A DNA stretch of 64,000 bases from NCBI RefSeq assembly GCF_036417845.1, contig NC_089982.1, positions 60,711,684-60,775,683 of the forward strand, read 5' to 3'. The notes below the pieces were generated by a model that saw nothing but the letters and a program-made list of their open reading frames with translations, had not been told where the DNA came from and ran no database searches. The DNA comes from Apteryx mantelli (lineage: Eukaryota > Chordata > Aves > Apterygiformes > Apterygidae). Below are positions 48,266 to 60,574 of the stretch, one piece after another. Each line of letters begins with the position of its first letter. The stretch's first letter is position 1. Both the position numbers and the translations under genes were made by a program.

Positions 48266-51200
48266 AACCTGCAAACCTCCATTAAACTTGTACAAAGAGC
48301 TATTTTCTAGAGCTCATTGCCCAAATCAAAGTAGATTTTAACTAGAAAAGCAAAAGGCACCTGCCTGATAACTCCATCCACTGTTCCAAAGCATAACCCT
48401 TCCAATGAAATGATTTTAAGTTTCTATTATTATTTATATTATCATCATTTTTAGTTTTGGTAAAGCAATGGAACTCACCCTTCACTTCCAGAAAGCAACA
48501 GTTCAACCTGAAAAACTTCCAAAAAAAGAAATTCAGCTTGAATTTAAACCTAAATGTTTAGGCTATAAAGCCATAAACAATGGAAAACTTGGTCTTATAG
48601 AAAAAGTGCTGAACACTATTACATACACCCAGGGAAGTAAGATGCCATGTAGCAATGGCAGCTGGAGTTGTGGGAAGGGCACAGCCACGTTAGCTTCTCA
48701 GAAGATTTAAAAAGTACAGTGAAAGCATGGAGCTCATGTAACTTTATCACCTCTAGTTCTAGAGTAACCTCAGGAACCTAAACATGGTGCTGTACTGCAT
48801 AGCTATCCTGCATAAGTGTAATTACTAGATCAGTCTATAATCCTTATATCAAGTATGGAGGTTGAGCCAGGTATAGATATAGATGCTATTTATAGAAATG
48901 CTTTCAAAGAGGAGTAAAAAAATAAAAGAAGAGCTACTTGGTGCAAAAAAATTAAATTTTGAGATGACATACTGCAGAAGTTCTGTTCCTGCTCACAAGA
49001 CTTGATTTTTCTTCCCTCCTCTGCTGAGCAATTAAATGCTAGCAACATAAAGCTAAAAATATAAAACTGATTAATAAGTAATTTACAAAAAAATTAAGTC
49101 AGCTTCACTGGGGAACTCTCATTCCCAGTATATCTAAAACTATTTATAATACCAGGTAATGTAATATTATCTAGTATTTTATCTACATGCTTTTTTTTGG
49201 AAGAGCTACAACTATATGACATATTTAAAACAATTCTTGTACTGTTACAACCAATACACCTCCCTTTCTACTGAAGAACTAGCATTCACATTTCATAAGT
49301 ATCTTTTAATCAAATTGTCATGCTGTCACTGAATTTGGAAAAGGCTTTTGAACATATAGACATTTAAGAGACATCTGAGAAGAGGGCATTTTGACATGGA
49401 CATCGAAAACAGAGCAACTTGGTGAATAATGTTTTTCAAGTGTTTTAGAGCAGATACCACCTTTTGGGAGCAAGGACTCTTGCACCTTTCTGCACCACTT
49501 ACACACCTCGTCATAGTCATGCACAGTCATGGGGGAAGAGGAAGAGGTGACAATTCTGCAGGGCCACAGAGCCAATCTGTAGACTGGTTTGTTATAGATG
49601 CTTAAGAGGAAAGATCACGCGACACCTCCTTGTCCAAAGCCATTGGCAAGAAAGCCTTCCAAAGGATGTAGCAAACACGTGGCTGTGTAGGAGCTGTGGT
49701 TCTCTCTGCCCCCAGGTTGCTGGTTGCTGTGAAGACTTTGTCCGGCTAACTCTTGAAAACTAAAGAATGTCGTTTACTATGGAGTAGTGTTTTTAGATTA
49801 CTCCATGCATCTAGTTACCTAGGAGTTAAAGTGAGCTTCCCCTCTTTACTGTTTAGAAGCCTTAGGCAATAATGGGAAGTTAAATATTGCGATTAAGGAC
49901 AAAGCAAAACTTCAGCTTCCCTAACCAAGGTATCCATTTAGCAAAGAGACATGCACAGCTGAATTTACAGTGCTAACAAACGCCTGCTTGGCATGAAAAT
50001 AGAATGTTCAGTTTGTGATGGACAGGATTTTTATCCCATTAACTAGAATATTAATCGAGTTATCTCTTTAATTAAGACCACACAATTCAGAAATAGCGGC
50101 ATTGCCTATTGCTGTGGCTGAACCTTTTCTCCTCGTAAAATACTGCAAATATAATAACTAGGAACTCCTAAAATACTGAACACCAACCACATCGAGGTAG
50201 AACAGTATTGGGCTGAGTGAACTACTGCAAGAATCCAAACTCCAAAGGAAGTTGCACTAGAATTTTATTAACACTTAATGCAAATTAAATCAAAAGGTAG
50301 ATTAGTTAACACTACTTGCACACACGATCAAGTGAAATATTAATACTGTATTTTCTATGAAAATATGGCAAAAGAAGCTATCTATAACCAGGAAAAATGC
50401 AGATAAAACTGGAAGAACCAAGTTAGAATTACAGATAAAATACTGCAAAATTATTCAGGAATGAAGTTGGTTGCAGTAAGTATCATTTGCCACATGTAAA
50501 AATTACCTGACATGTTTTAAACTGCTGCGATTGAAATTGTACACATTCCATTATTTTCCAGGTTATACTTTAAGAATTAAAAATTTTGATACAATATCCT
50601 AATCAAAGCTAGCATTTTCTGTTGTTGTGAGTGGTAATAATGACATGACTTGGCTGCCACAGCTAAGTGCCTTGCCAGTACAATACTACAGCCTGAACAC
50701 TGCTCTGACACATTAAACCATCTGCCTCTTTTAGCCACTGTTCTATAATACTATAATCAAGTCAGACATTACAACCAAAGATGAGGGTGGATCCATAGTT
50801 CAAAGAGAAGCCTTGAAAGTTTTGCAAGAAATAATATTAAGTATTCCTTTCTCCAAATCATAGAACCATTCCAGAGGACATTTGCTAGAGTTATTATTGC
50901 TCGTTTGGGCTATAGAATAAGCTCCTGTCACTCATCAGCATTAAAAAGCACATGGGGGTCTGGAAGATAAGAGACATGGACTTTAGGCTCATAACCAAAT
51001 CCAAACAGGGTCTCATTTTATTTAATTAGAAGTTTTGTTGCTTTCACTTCTCATCCTAAACTTTTTTACCTCCAGATAGTCTAGCTCTCCATGCATCTTC
51101 CCATGTGTGGTTTAAGGAAAAGCTGTCAACCTGGAATACATGTACTACTCTACAAGTGTTTCTTGTAATGAATCAAAGAACAAAGACTTGTCCTACCAAA

Positions 51201-51688
51201 TATGTACAAATCAGGATTTCAACCCAACTCTCCTGTAGCTTGGCCAAGAATCCACAACCACATGAAAGCTTATACTTTAATCTCAGTTCAATCAGGATTT
51301 TTGAAGATGAAGGAGAGTGTTACTTGGATATAGAAGAAAAAGTTTCTTTTGTGCCAAGCATGTAGTGACTAGAAATGGACAAATTAAGCTGGCTAACTAA
51401 AAATTAAAGGAAACCCAAAATCTCTTCCCTCCATCCCTGCCTCTACCTTTTAAAAGTTGCTGTTTAGGTCTAGATTTATTTATTTTTAGTTGATCAAAGC
51501 AGAGTTTTAATTACAGCTGTAACAAGCTAATAATTTCTAAATAGTCATACAAAGATTGGCTAAAATAAAGTGATATTACGCACTGACAAATTAATCTCCC
51601 TACACTAAAATCTGTACAAACGCTGCTTTAAAACAGAACATTTACTTTTCCAATTTTAATTCAAAGAGCTAGAGGATACAACCTCTCA

Positions 51689-51709
51689 GTATTCGCAATG
51701 TGCGAATAC
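51689..51709. repeat. Perfect 9-bp inverted repeat (hairpin)
   Basis: Arms GTATTCGCA and TGCGAATAC are exact reverse complements with a 3-base loop (ATG). It sits in the large LIMCH1 intron. Confidence 0.88.
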
Positions 51710-54700
51710 CACACATGGAAGAAAGCATGACCTAAAGGCTGAACGATAGGAGCGGGGCAAGGAGATCCTGGCATTGTTGCCAGCATTGCCCCTGACTGAC
51801 CAGGAGATTCTGAGCATGCCGGTCTTGGCCTTTGCCTCCACCTCTCCAGCTGCAAAAAGAGAGGTGTACTTTACCTACTGGCTCTCTTAGCAGCACTTCA
51901 CTTCACAACCACTAGTGAGAGATTTTCATCTGGCTTGTAGGCCAAATTCACCCTGCCTAGCAAAGTCAGCCTTCAGAATTACAGGGACTTTCAAAGCTAC
52001 TTTGAATAAAGGTAAGTTTCTCATAACCCCCCCCCAAATCCTAAGTACTCTAATATACACTGCAGATAAAGTATATATTCTTGAAAATATTCCTCTTTAC
52101 CATCCTTTCTACCAGCTGCAGTTTTCTGCATCTCATTTCTCAGTAAATTTAGGCAGGACTTACATACATTTCCAATGACTCCCAATCATTACTACATTCA
52201 TGTAGGTGGGTTTTTTCTCTGTCAGAAATACAACAGATCCTGAGGTATTACCTGTACAAAATGATCCCTAGGCCTCTCTAAACCCCTGACAAGACCTAAA
52301 TCATACTAGTGTTTTGAGTGGTGCGACTTGACTAAGCTGTTTTCCAAAATTCAGGCCAAAAGAGCTGTTGAAGTACAGCTGCACAGCATCTTCCCACATT
52401 GCAGACAACGCCTGAGGCCAGCCAGCCAGATTTAGAGCAGCACTACAGAGCTTCAAAGGGAAGCCTGCCAGGCAGAGAGAAGACAGGACTAGTCAATTTG
52501 ACAACTGAATTGAAACAGCGGGGGAGCCGCCATAAGAAAGGATGGAGGAGGAAGGGGCACGCAAAGAACAGGAAGAGAATTAGAACAGGGGGATGGGAGG
52601 GCCAAAGGTAACATATATATGTATGAGAGGAATAAACACACTCACAACAGAGAATCAGGACAGGAATTAAACAGATAAAATACAAAAACAAAACAAACAT
52701 CAGAGCAACTAGAGAAAAAAAAGCTAGAAACAGCATCCCTTAACAGGCAGAGAACTAGTGCCTTTGAATCTTATTCAAAGTCTGGGAAGGATAAAGCTAA
52801 CAAGTCTCTAAACTATTTCAATGACGGAAAGTGTACAAATAAAGGCAGTGAAAGAAAGTTAAAAAAGGCTTTGAAAACATGCTCAACTGCATCTATTCGT
52901 AAAAGTTTTCTCAGGGGAAAAAAATGCATTCATTTCTTCCACTCCAGATAACTCCGTTTCTTCATCTTGGCTGCTTTTCTATCCCTGTTTCTGTCATCTT
53001 CTCATCCTCTCCTAAAAATTCAGTAGGGTTAAGCATCAGACAAAAATCTCTCTGAATGGGTCAAATTAAGCACATGCTTAAACAAGCCCCTACAAAACAA
53101 AACTCCTTTTCTTTTGCAAAGTGCCACACTAGTTACTTTCTCACAAGGAGAAAGAGTGGCCAACTGAGCTGGCTTCTCATATCACAGCAGCAACATAGCA
53201 GTTAGCTACCAGAGAGTTTTCACTTCAGCCTTGTGCTATAGTCCTACTCCCTCCCTGCTGGAAGTGGTATAGCAGTGGCTTCAGAAAAGCTTTCTTGATT
53301 CCAGTAATGTGTAGCTTGGAAGCCTCATCCCACCAGGGCAAAAGGCAAACCCCTTCTTCTTGCAGGAGGGCTCAAAGAGACAGCGACAGAGCTATTCAGT
53401 GCCCTCCTCGGCAACAGGCTGTGTTTTATGAGGAGTAGGACAAGCCCAGAAAGCTCTTCTTTCCACATTTTGATTTCCAACCTTCCAAGGAGGCATTACA
53501 TCTTCAGAGATAAGTTTATTATTTCAGACTCTGCAGATGCAGGCTGGCATCGTTCTGCCAGTTGTTCAGATACCAATAGTAAATAGATACAGGGAGAAGG
53601 TTGTGTGAAGAACATCCACTGTAACGGCCTGATTTGATTTTGAAGGTAAGGCCCCAGACCTATCACACCTGTATTCACTTGCCTGGCAGTGCTGACTTGT
53701 GCCCCAACACACAAGCCAAATTTCAGTGAAGAAGCCAAGTGTCAGTACCATGCCCCATCTCTGTAACCTGGCACCTAAGCCCTTATCATGCACGAACTAG
53801 TGCACTCCTGCAATAGCTGTTACTGCCTATGTCTTAGTCTAAGGCATGGAAGCCTGGAAAAATAAAACTGAGAAGTAGCTGGGTAAACAGAAACAAACAC
53901 CTAGAAGGAGCAGAATCTGTAAATCTTATCTTAGGCTGGCAAGTTCCCTTCCAACAACAGGCACGTCTCCCTCTCTTTTCCCCCACAATGCTCACTGCAT
54001 TCAACTTCTTTCCCGATATACGGTTCCCTCAAAGTAGCTTCCTCACCTTGCTCTGCCCTTGACATGCTAACACCTTTGTTTGAAGCCAAAGAACCAGGAG
54101 TAATTATAATGATTTGCACTGTCCAGTCACATTATTGATCAAATCATGAAACTAAAGACATAAAATCCTCAGAGTAAAGAGATTCTGTCAATGGCACTAT
54201 TTGGGTGCACACTTAGTCTTTCTAAAAGAAAGTGCACTATTAAGTACACTCAAGTTTACAAACCAGAATAACCTTCTGGCTATTCTGCACACGTAAGAGT
54301 TGCAAGGAATCTGAGAATTCAAGCTGTTCAGCCTCCTCTGCCAACATCACCACTAGGGCTAAGACACTGCATGCAGAAACTGGACACAAACATTTCGGTT
54401 TGGACAGCCACATCACCCTCAAAACTGTAAAAAGGGATGAGAGGGCATCAAACTGGTACAGACAGGCCCAAGCTGTAACAATGGCTGCTACTGTTGGGTT
54501 TCCTCTTAACACTTCCACAGCTGTATTTATCTGGAAATCCTAAAAAGGAGACAATAACACTTTTATTCAGCCACTTTTCTGATTGCCATTGTGCTTCTAA
54601 CCTACATTAAGCTGAGGCCCTTCTCTTTATCCTCCAAACATCTCCATTACCAGTTCTCCCAGATGAGATGCAACGCTTACCTGACTTACCCCTTGGAGCC

Positions 54701-55825
54701 AAGCAGTCCCTGCTCTGCCAGGTCTGCTTGCTTTCCTGCAAATCATTCACTCAATTCTACACCCATTTCCTCTGACTGCACCAAATCTGTGCTCATGACA
54801 CAGCCCAGCTTCCCATGCTGGCTGCAGACTCCATAATGTGGTAGTCTGTGGCCAAAGACTGGCATGAAGCAGGGAAGTAAGATAAGGCACAAGCCCTTCA
54901 ACATGAATGAGCCATCACTCCCAGCGACAGAAAGCTGCCTGCTCCCTCTCTCATCCATCTGGCCAATGCTCAGAAGAAGTCTGAGATGAAAGCAAAAATT
55001 CTCATACTTCAGCTCTCACCACATGTCTGATTCTCTATCTTTGTTGTTACAGAGTAAAAAATGTCTACAAATCCCCATCCTGCCATTTGTTTGCACTCCT
55101 TCCACATGCTTTATTTGCAGTTCAGTCCTTATTTCTTGTTTTATTTTTACTATCTACTTTCTTTTATTACAGTTTTGTAGCATCTAGATTCCTGCTGTGA
55201 TATGCTCCAGTTTTTTTTCCGCCTTTCTCTCTGGGGAGGAGTGGGAGAGAAAGATGAAAAGGTAAAATTAATTTGTTTCTTTGATAGGGCAGTTAAGAAG
55301 CACATTGACCCCAGAGAATTTCAATAACTTATTCCCTTTTCTAATATTTCTGAAAAGGGAATGAAAGCTGAATGCTCAAAACTGCCAGCATATCCACATC
55401 CTCTTGTTTGAAATTTGAAAACTGAGACTAATTATAATGGCTCACACAGTCCAATTATGTTGCTGATCTAATCAGCTGCCATCAGGAGAAGAGCTGAATA
55501 AGTCTGCACAATAGCTGGGACACAGACTCAATTTCTCACTGGCCCAGCACATTTAAAGCATGCTTATCAGCCGCATGACATCCAAAAAACGGGCACTGGC
55601 TGCACAAAGTTTTTGAACCTTCCCATACCATTTCTCTACCCACAGACCAAAGGCAGAAGACTTTAATTTATAAAGGGCTTGGGTTTTTTTTTCCCCCACT
55701 CTGGGCACACCCTCTTGAAATAAAGCAAATGTAACCACTCGGGTTTCATTAGTTAGTGATTAAACACATTATGAGACAGAAAATTGGCAGAGAAAGTAAG
55801 GCTGATTTGTTCATGTTGCTCTTAC

Positions 55826-56047
55826 TGTTGGCTCTTTGTGCACACTCTGAATGGCAGGCCTCTGTAAACTGAGCTCAGTACTTGTGGGGTCCTTCTTCAA
55901 CTCGACCGGGGGCCTGTCTCCTCTGGCCACTCCATCAAATTTCAGAGATCTGCTTGGCGAAGGAGTAAATATTACTGTTGTGCACTCTTTATCTTTCTCT
56001 TCAACTCCATTGACATTCTCTCCATTCATGCTGACTTTTCCATCTAC
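55826..56047 (-). CDS. LIMCH1: LIMCH1 exon: linker starting VDGKVSMNGE
   Basis: Acceptor TGTGTTCTGCAG and donor CCAACA|GTAAGA flank exactly 74 codons. The peptide includes VDGKVSMNGENVNG, SPSRSLKFDGVARGD and a basic end. Segments around FDGVAR are recognisable from LIMCH1. Ser and Thr are frequent, and no folded domain is evident. Phase 0 on both sides. The 9.8-kb intron downstream separates it from the next exon. Confidence 0.95.
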
Positions 56048-56125
56048 CTGCAGAACACAGTTAAATAAATATGCTGAAGAAATTAGCTTTCAGTGGAATT
56101 TAGGAAATTAGGAACTCAATGTGAC

Positions 56126-56190
56126 ATTATTACTACTACTACTACTACTACTACACATTATTATTATTATTATTACTACTATTATTATTT
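56126..56190. repeat. (ATT/ACT)n trinucleotide microsatellite
   Basis: A compound run of TAC and TAT triplets about 65 bases long, just upstream (in transcript terms) of the LIMCH1 exon at 55.8-56.0 kb. Likely to vary in length between individuals. Confidence 0.92.
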
Positions 56191-59100
56191 TTGTTGTTCT
56201 CGTTAACATCATCTGCACCATCAGTGCTGGACAGAGCCAAGTACACATTTCAACAGGCCAAAACAAACAGACACAATAGACACAAACCTCATTCTATGGG
56301 GTTCATAAACAAAATACAGACAGAAGGTAGGAATTTTCCTGCATTTCCTGGTCTCTCTCTCTTTGTCTCTCTGTCTCTCAGTAACACACAAACAACTCTT
56401 TGTGCACATCACATAAACAGGGTATTTTAAAAGGAGAACAAAGCTTTAAGATAAATTTAGACTTAAAACTTCTGGGGTTTGCACTGCTTCATGCAAGAGG
56501 CAGGCCTCTCCGGGACTAATTACATTGATGAACCACTATGCAATCTCACAAACTCATCACAATGTCAGTAGATGGTGCTTTCTGAAGCACTGTCCTGTGA
56601 ACTCTAAAGAGTTAGGAGCAGCAGAGTTCATCCATTTGTTTCTTCACTGCTCATAGCAGAAAGGAACCAACAAATATAATAGGGCATTCTACCACCTCCA
56701 TGAAGTGATAAAATAAATAGCTGCTTTCTCAGAAAATGACTTTATGCACTCTCCATGAAAAGGAGAGAGTAGAAACAGGTCAACTATTCTGTCCTCTAAG
56801 TCAAGCTAGCTCATTGGTGTGCATATATTCCCTCGAGGAGGTCTTACATAAGGAAGAAAACACCAGATAAGCTCTAGACAACTAAGAAGTCAAATACAAC
56901 TTCTTCCTTTGCAGCATAACTGTATCACCAATACGTTTTTTTTCTCAGGACTTCAATACTTCAAAACTATGTTTTGAATGGAAGTGGCACATAAAGAGTT
57001 CATTCAATTTGGAGGCCTGTCTGTAGAAGATACGGTATACATTAAAAAATGTCTTGTTCCAAAGAATTTACAAACCATTCACAACAAGAGGTATCAGTTA
57101 GAATAAACAGAGAGACTGGGAGAGCACAAGATACCTGTAATACCATATTGCACCTGCTTAGCTACAACATAGGGGGTTACAGGCTTGTCAGCAGAGGCGA
57201 ATTTTAAAAAGAGTCAAAGGAGGGCTTTGCCACGCTGTGCAGAGATCCTTCGACTCAGGAACATCATGGGAAACAATGCGAAGGTGAGGGAGCAAATACT
57301 GACAGACTCTTCTCTGCTATTAAGTGGACCTTGGGGGAGTAACAGCATAGATCAATGATTTCTTTGAGAAGCTAACTGGGATGAACATGATGATTAGTCA
57401 TTTCAGGTTATTCCACAGGTACTGCATAAACAAAAAACACACGTAAAAACAAGCTCTGAGGTAAGCCATTCTGTGGGAACTTTTCACTTCAAAATGTTAC
57501 TGAAAACTGATGCAACAAGTGTCAGAACTGCTCTATCAAACAGAAACACACTGTTTAATACAACAAAGTTGCTTGCAGTCTTCCCTGCTCAGCTTCCCTG
57601 CCTCATTCCTTATTTCTCCACTCACTTATCTTCAGCACGTTACTTCTTGAGTAAACAGATTGGATACCTCAAGAGCAGCACTTCAACTTAGTATATGCAA
57701 TCAACGCTAAGCTAAGAGCAAACCCAACTCCTGTAGATTTCTTGTATACACACATCTAGAGATCTGTTCTCTATATGAGGGTGATTGACTAAGGGGTCAT
57801 CTCTGAGGCACCGGGCACCCTCAGCTCTGGCAGAAGTGCGAGGAGGTGAAAGCAGCTAGCACCTCCCACAGTCAGCTCGCAGGCAGGGGAGAAGAAGCCG
57901 GGATCTGCAAGCCTTTCAACAGCTCTGACTACTTTTCATATGAAATGGTTCCTTTCCTTTTTCCACTACCATCATCTACTCAACATAGAACTACTCATAA
58001 GGTTTATTTCTAAATGCAAGTGTGGGCAGATGAATTGAACCTCAAGTCTTCTGGGACTGTGTGCTGGATTATCTACAAGAGAGACACGTCATGAAAGCTC
58101 TCAAAAATAAAAAAAGCCAGAAAAACACTGGCAGGCCAAGCCATCCATTTTCATGTCTCTGTTTAGACTAAGACATTTCTCTATTTATATTAGGGAGGGA
58201 AACCAAATGTTTGAATGATCAGGCCAGATGCCCTGGCTGCAGAGTTAAACAAACATGCTCCTCTCCTGATCTGGAGCAAGTCAACACACTGTCATCAGAG
58301 CAGAGAATCACCAATAAGCTGGTGTTTCAGGGTAAAATAATTCTGTAGCTACGCATTCTAGGGAATAACTATTACTAAGATAAATCACATTGTTCCACAT
58401 CAAGCAAACAGGATCTAGACAGACTTTTAGTGGTGGCTGGGGGAAGAAGCATCCATATGATAGTTTCTCCCCATATATGTGAACTTTGTATGCATTAATA
58501 TGCGTGAGTGTAATACACACATATCCTAGTCCTACAAGGAAAAATATGGCAAAGATCAGAAAAAAATAAAGAATCCTTGATTAACTAAACAGGTGACTAA
58601 AATGTAAACTCCAGGAAAAGAGTAGCTCAGGTATAGGGAAATAGGAGTTACCAGTTTTGTATTTCAACCAGTAAACATTGTGAATGGGGGGCTTTCCACA
58701 ACAGTTGGGGCAGACTTCAAGAAATAACAGACATCAAAACGTCCTTTTTCACTACCTATACAAAGCTGACTAGTATTTTAAAGAGGCAAATCACCTGAGT
58801 ATACACAGTAGCAATGTTGTCCATAGCCAGGACATCAGCAGGGCTTCTGGGGCCCTCCCATGCTGCTAGCAAAGTAATAGATAGCGATGGCAGACAGAAG
58901 GGGACCAGAACTATACAGGCTTGGGAGACACTTGCTGGGAAGCTTCATAATGCCAAGAGCAGACGCTACTAGAAGGCTTGGGAAAGCTCAAGTTTTGGTA
59001 CAGGCACTATTAGAAGCAGATTTCTTCAAACTTGGCCTATGCTGGCCTGTTCCCTCTAACACCTGCCAGCTTTTCTTTGCTAAGTTCTTGCAGCCTGATC

Positions 59101-59464
59101 CAGCCACACTTCCACTCTCACCAGCAATGCCCAATTACACTGCTGAGCCAGGACCAATCTGTTCTCCCTAAAACTGCATGGACAGTTTATATCCCCTCTT
59201 TACTCCAGTGAAGCATCTTTCCCCAGTCATCCCTGGTGAGAAGCAGGACAGGTGGTATCTGTGGGTCAGCTGCTCCTTAAAGCTGAAGGAGTAGGGAGTC
59301 ACCAATGAATATAGGCACACTGTAATGTTTCAAAGGCTTATGACTTGGCTGAATTGGACAGACTTATTTGGGCATGGCAAAAATCAAAACCCTGATGCAA
59401 AAGCCAGTTCAGGCCTTGTTCCAAACTTTAGGGCCTCCAAATTCCCCACCCCTTCCCTTTTGTT

Positions 59465-59486
59465 AAAAAAAAAAAAACAAAAAAAA
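59465..59486. repeat. A-rich tract
   Basis: Thirteen A, one C and eight A, followed by CCCC, in a LIMCH1 intron. A mononucleotide repeat prone to length change. Confidence 0.9.
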
Positions 59487-59818
59487 CCCCACAACATATT
59501 TTTCCTAACCTCTTTCTCACAAAGTGCCTTGCTTTTTTCTTAAGGTCTCTCTCCCCCTGCCCTTACCCAAACAAATTTAGCCTGAGAAAAAATGTCCTGC
59601 AGAAATATTCCATTCTGAACAGGTCAAGTTTCAGAAGATGTTAGTAACCAAGAAGTGACCATTAGACTGGGAAGCACAGAGCACAAAACTGATATACAAC
59701 ACATCAGAATGCTGCTACCATTTTTTACTTAAATTGCATTAAACATTTATACATTCAGATGATTAGGTCAGGATCTCTTTGTCTCCCAACTGATTTTGAG
59801 CAGCATAATACATCCTAC

Positions 59819-60221
59819 CTTAAAATTCTTTAAAACTTGCTGTGTATTTTTGGGTTGTGAGTAAGGCTTGGGTGTCAGCATAGGCACAGCCTTGGAGACA
59901 ACAGTTTTGCTCGGGGATGTGCGGCCCGTCGGACCACTGGGCTCTAATTCAGTGGTTGGAACGATGGTTGCTTCAATGGTGGCAGTGAATTTTGGAGCAG
60001 GCAGCGATTGTTGCCTTAAGTATCTTAGAGGATTTGGGTCTTTTAGTGGGGAATCTGGCTCCACTGAATGGCTTCTTTCCAGAATTTTTGGCATCTGCAG
60101 ACGCTCAAGGACAGCTTCACTAATGGTGAATCTTTCAATATACTGCTGAAGGATACTCTCAGCTTCCTCCTGAGACTTTGCGTTCTTGTACGCCTCATGA
60201 AGCTCCCGCTCTCTTCTCTCT
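59819..60221 (-). CDS. LIMCH1: LIMCH1 large exon: charged helix plus conserved Ser/Pro region
   Basis: Acceptor CTCCCGTGCAG and donor TTTAAG|GTAGGA flank one base plus 134 codons. The product starts with a charged helix ([15 protein letters not shown]), then [11 protein letters not shown], the serine-rich [10 protein letters not shown] motif, YLRQQSLP, and [15 protein letters not shown] near the end. These motifs are strongly conserved in LIMCH1 and relate it to LMO7. The serine motif resembles known phosphorylation and 14-3-3-type sites, which is inference. The upstream Met sometimes called as a start (near 60,274) is in intron sequence and is not a real start. Confidence 0.97.
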
Positions 60222-60419
60222 CTGCACGGGAGACAGCACAAGAAATACCACCACATGAAAATTAACACTGGCAACCATTCTTATTTCCTCAGCTCCATCT
60301 CCATCCTTCCCCCTCCCTCAGCTCAAGCCCTACAAGCACGGCTGCCCACAGTTACGTATTGCCTATGAAGCACACAGCATTTTTAGCCAAGCATGCTGCA
60401 CTGCAGTAAAACAACATAC

Positions 60420-60574
60420 TTCTCTTCCACAATTTCTCGGTAGGTTTTGATGCTTTTTCTTCGCTCGTTTGTTCCCTCTCCAGACAGTAACCTTTCCATT
60501 TTCTTTCTCTCAGCTTCCTTTTTTATTAAATCCTGTGAAGCACTCCTTCGGCGACTCTTCCACCGAGCTAGGTC
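60420..60574 (-). CDS. LIMCH1: LIMCH1 exon: basic helical region (shared with LMO7)
   Basis: Acceptor CTTCTCTCATAG and donor GAGAA|GTATGT flank 51 codons plus two bases. The peptide starts [20 protein letters not shown] and continues with a Lys/Glu/Arg-rich helix ending [15 protein letters not shown] is a typical basophilic kinase site. This block belongs to the uncharacterised central domain common to LIMCH1 and LMO7. The intron to the next exon is only about 200 bases. Confidence 0.96.

Larger units (their letters stand above)
45983..55825 (-). other. LIMCH1: LIMCH1 intron, 9.8 kb
   Basis: The largest intron in the window. It holds a 15-base poly(A) run at 46748-46762, a GC-rich stretch at about 46,980-47,540, a 51-base tandem duplication (47868-47970), an old CR1 3' fragment (48063-48265), a hairpin at 51689-51709 and a diverged duplicated element at 54.1 and 55.4 kb. 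Both flanking exons are phase 0 at this intron, so any cassette exon must be 0/0. I found none that satisfies this with good splice sites. Confidence 0.6.
56048..59818 (-). other. LIMCH1: LIMCH1 intron, 3.8 kb, with microsatellites
   Basis: Contains an (ATT/ACT)n trinucleotide tract at 56126-56190, a CT-rich tract at about 56,349-56,380 and an A-rich tract at 59465-59486. No additional exon with acceptor, donor and matching phase is supported. Confidence 0.6.

Noticed and set aside
51661..51855. Candidate minus-strand exon after the strong acceptor CTCTCTTTTTGCAG
   Set aside because: The only nearby donor is weak, and the resulting exon would be phase 0 in and phase 1 out. Both flanking LIMCH1 exons require phase 0 in and out.
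60222..60274. Met start of a 168-codon frame over the large LIMCH1 exon
   Set aside because: The Met and the hydrophobic residues after it are intron sequence upstream of the CCGTGCAG acceptor. The real exon starts at 60221 and continues from the previous exon.
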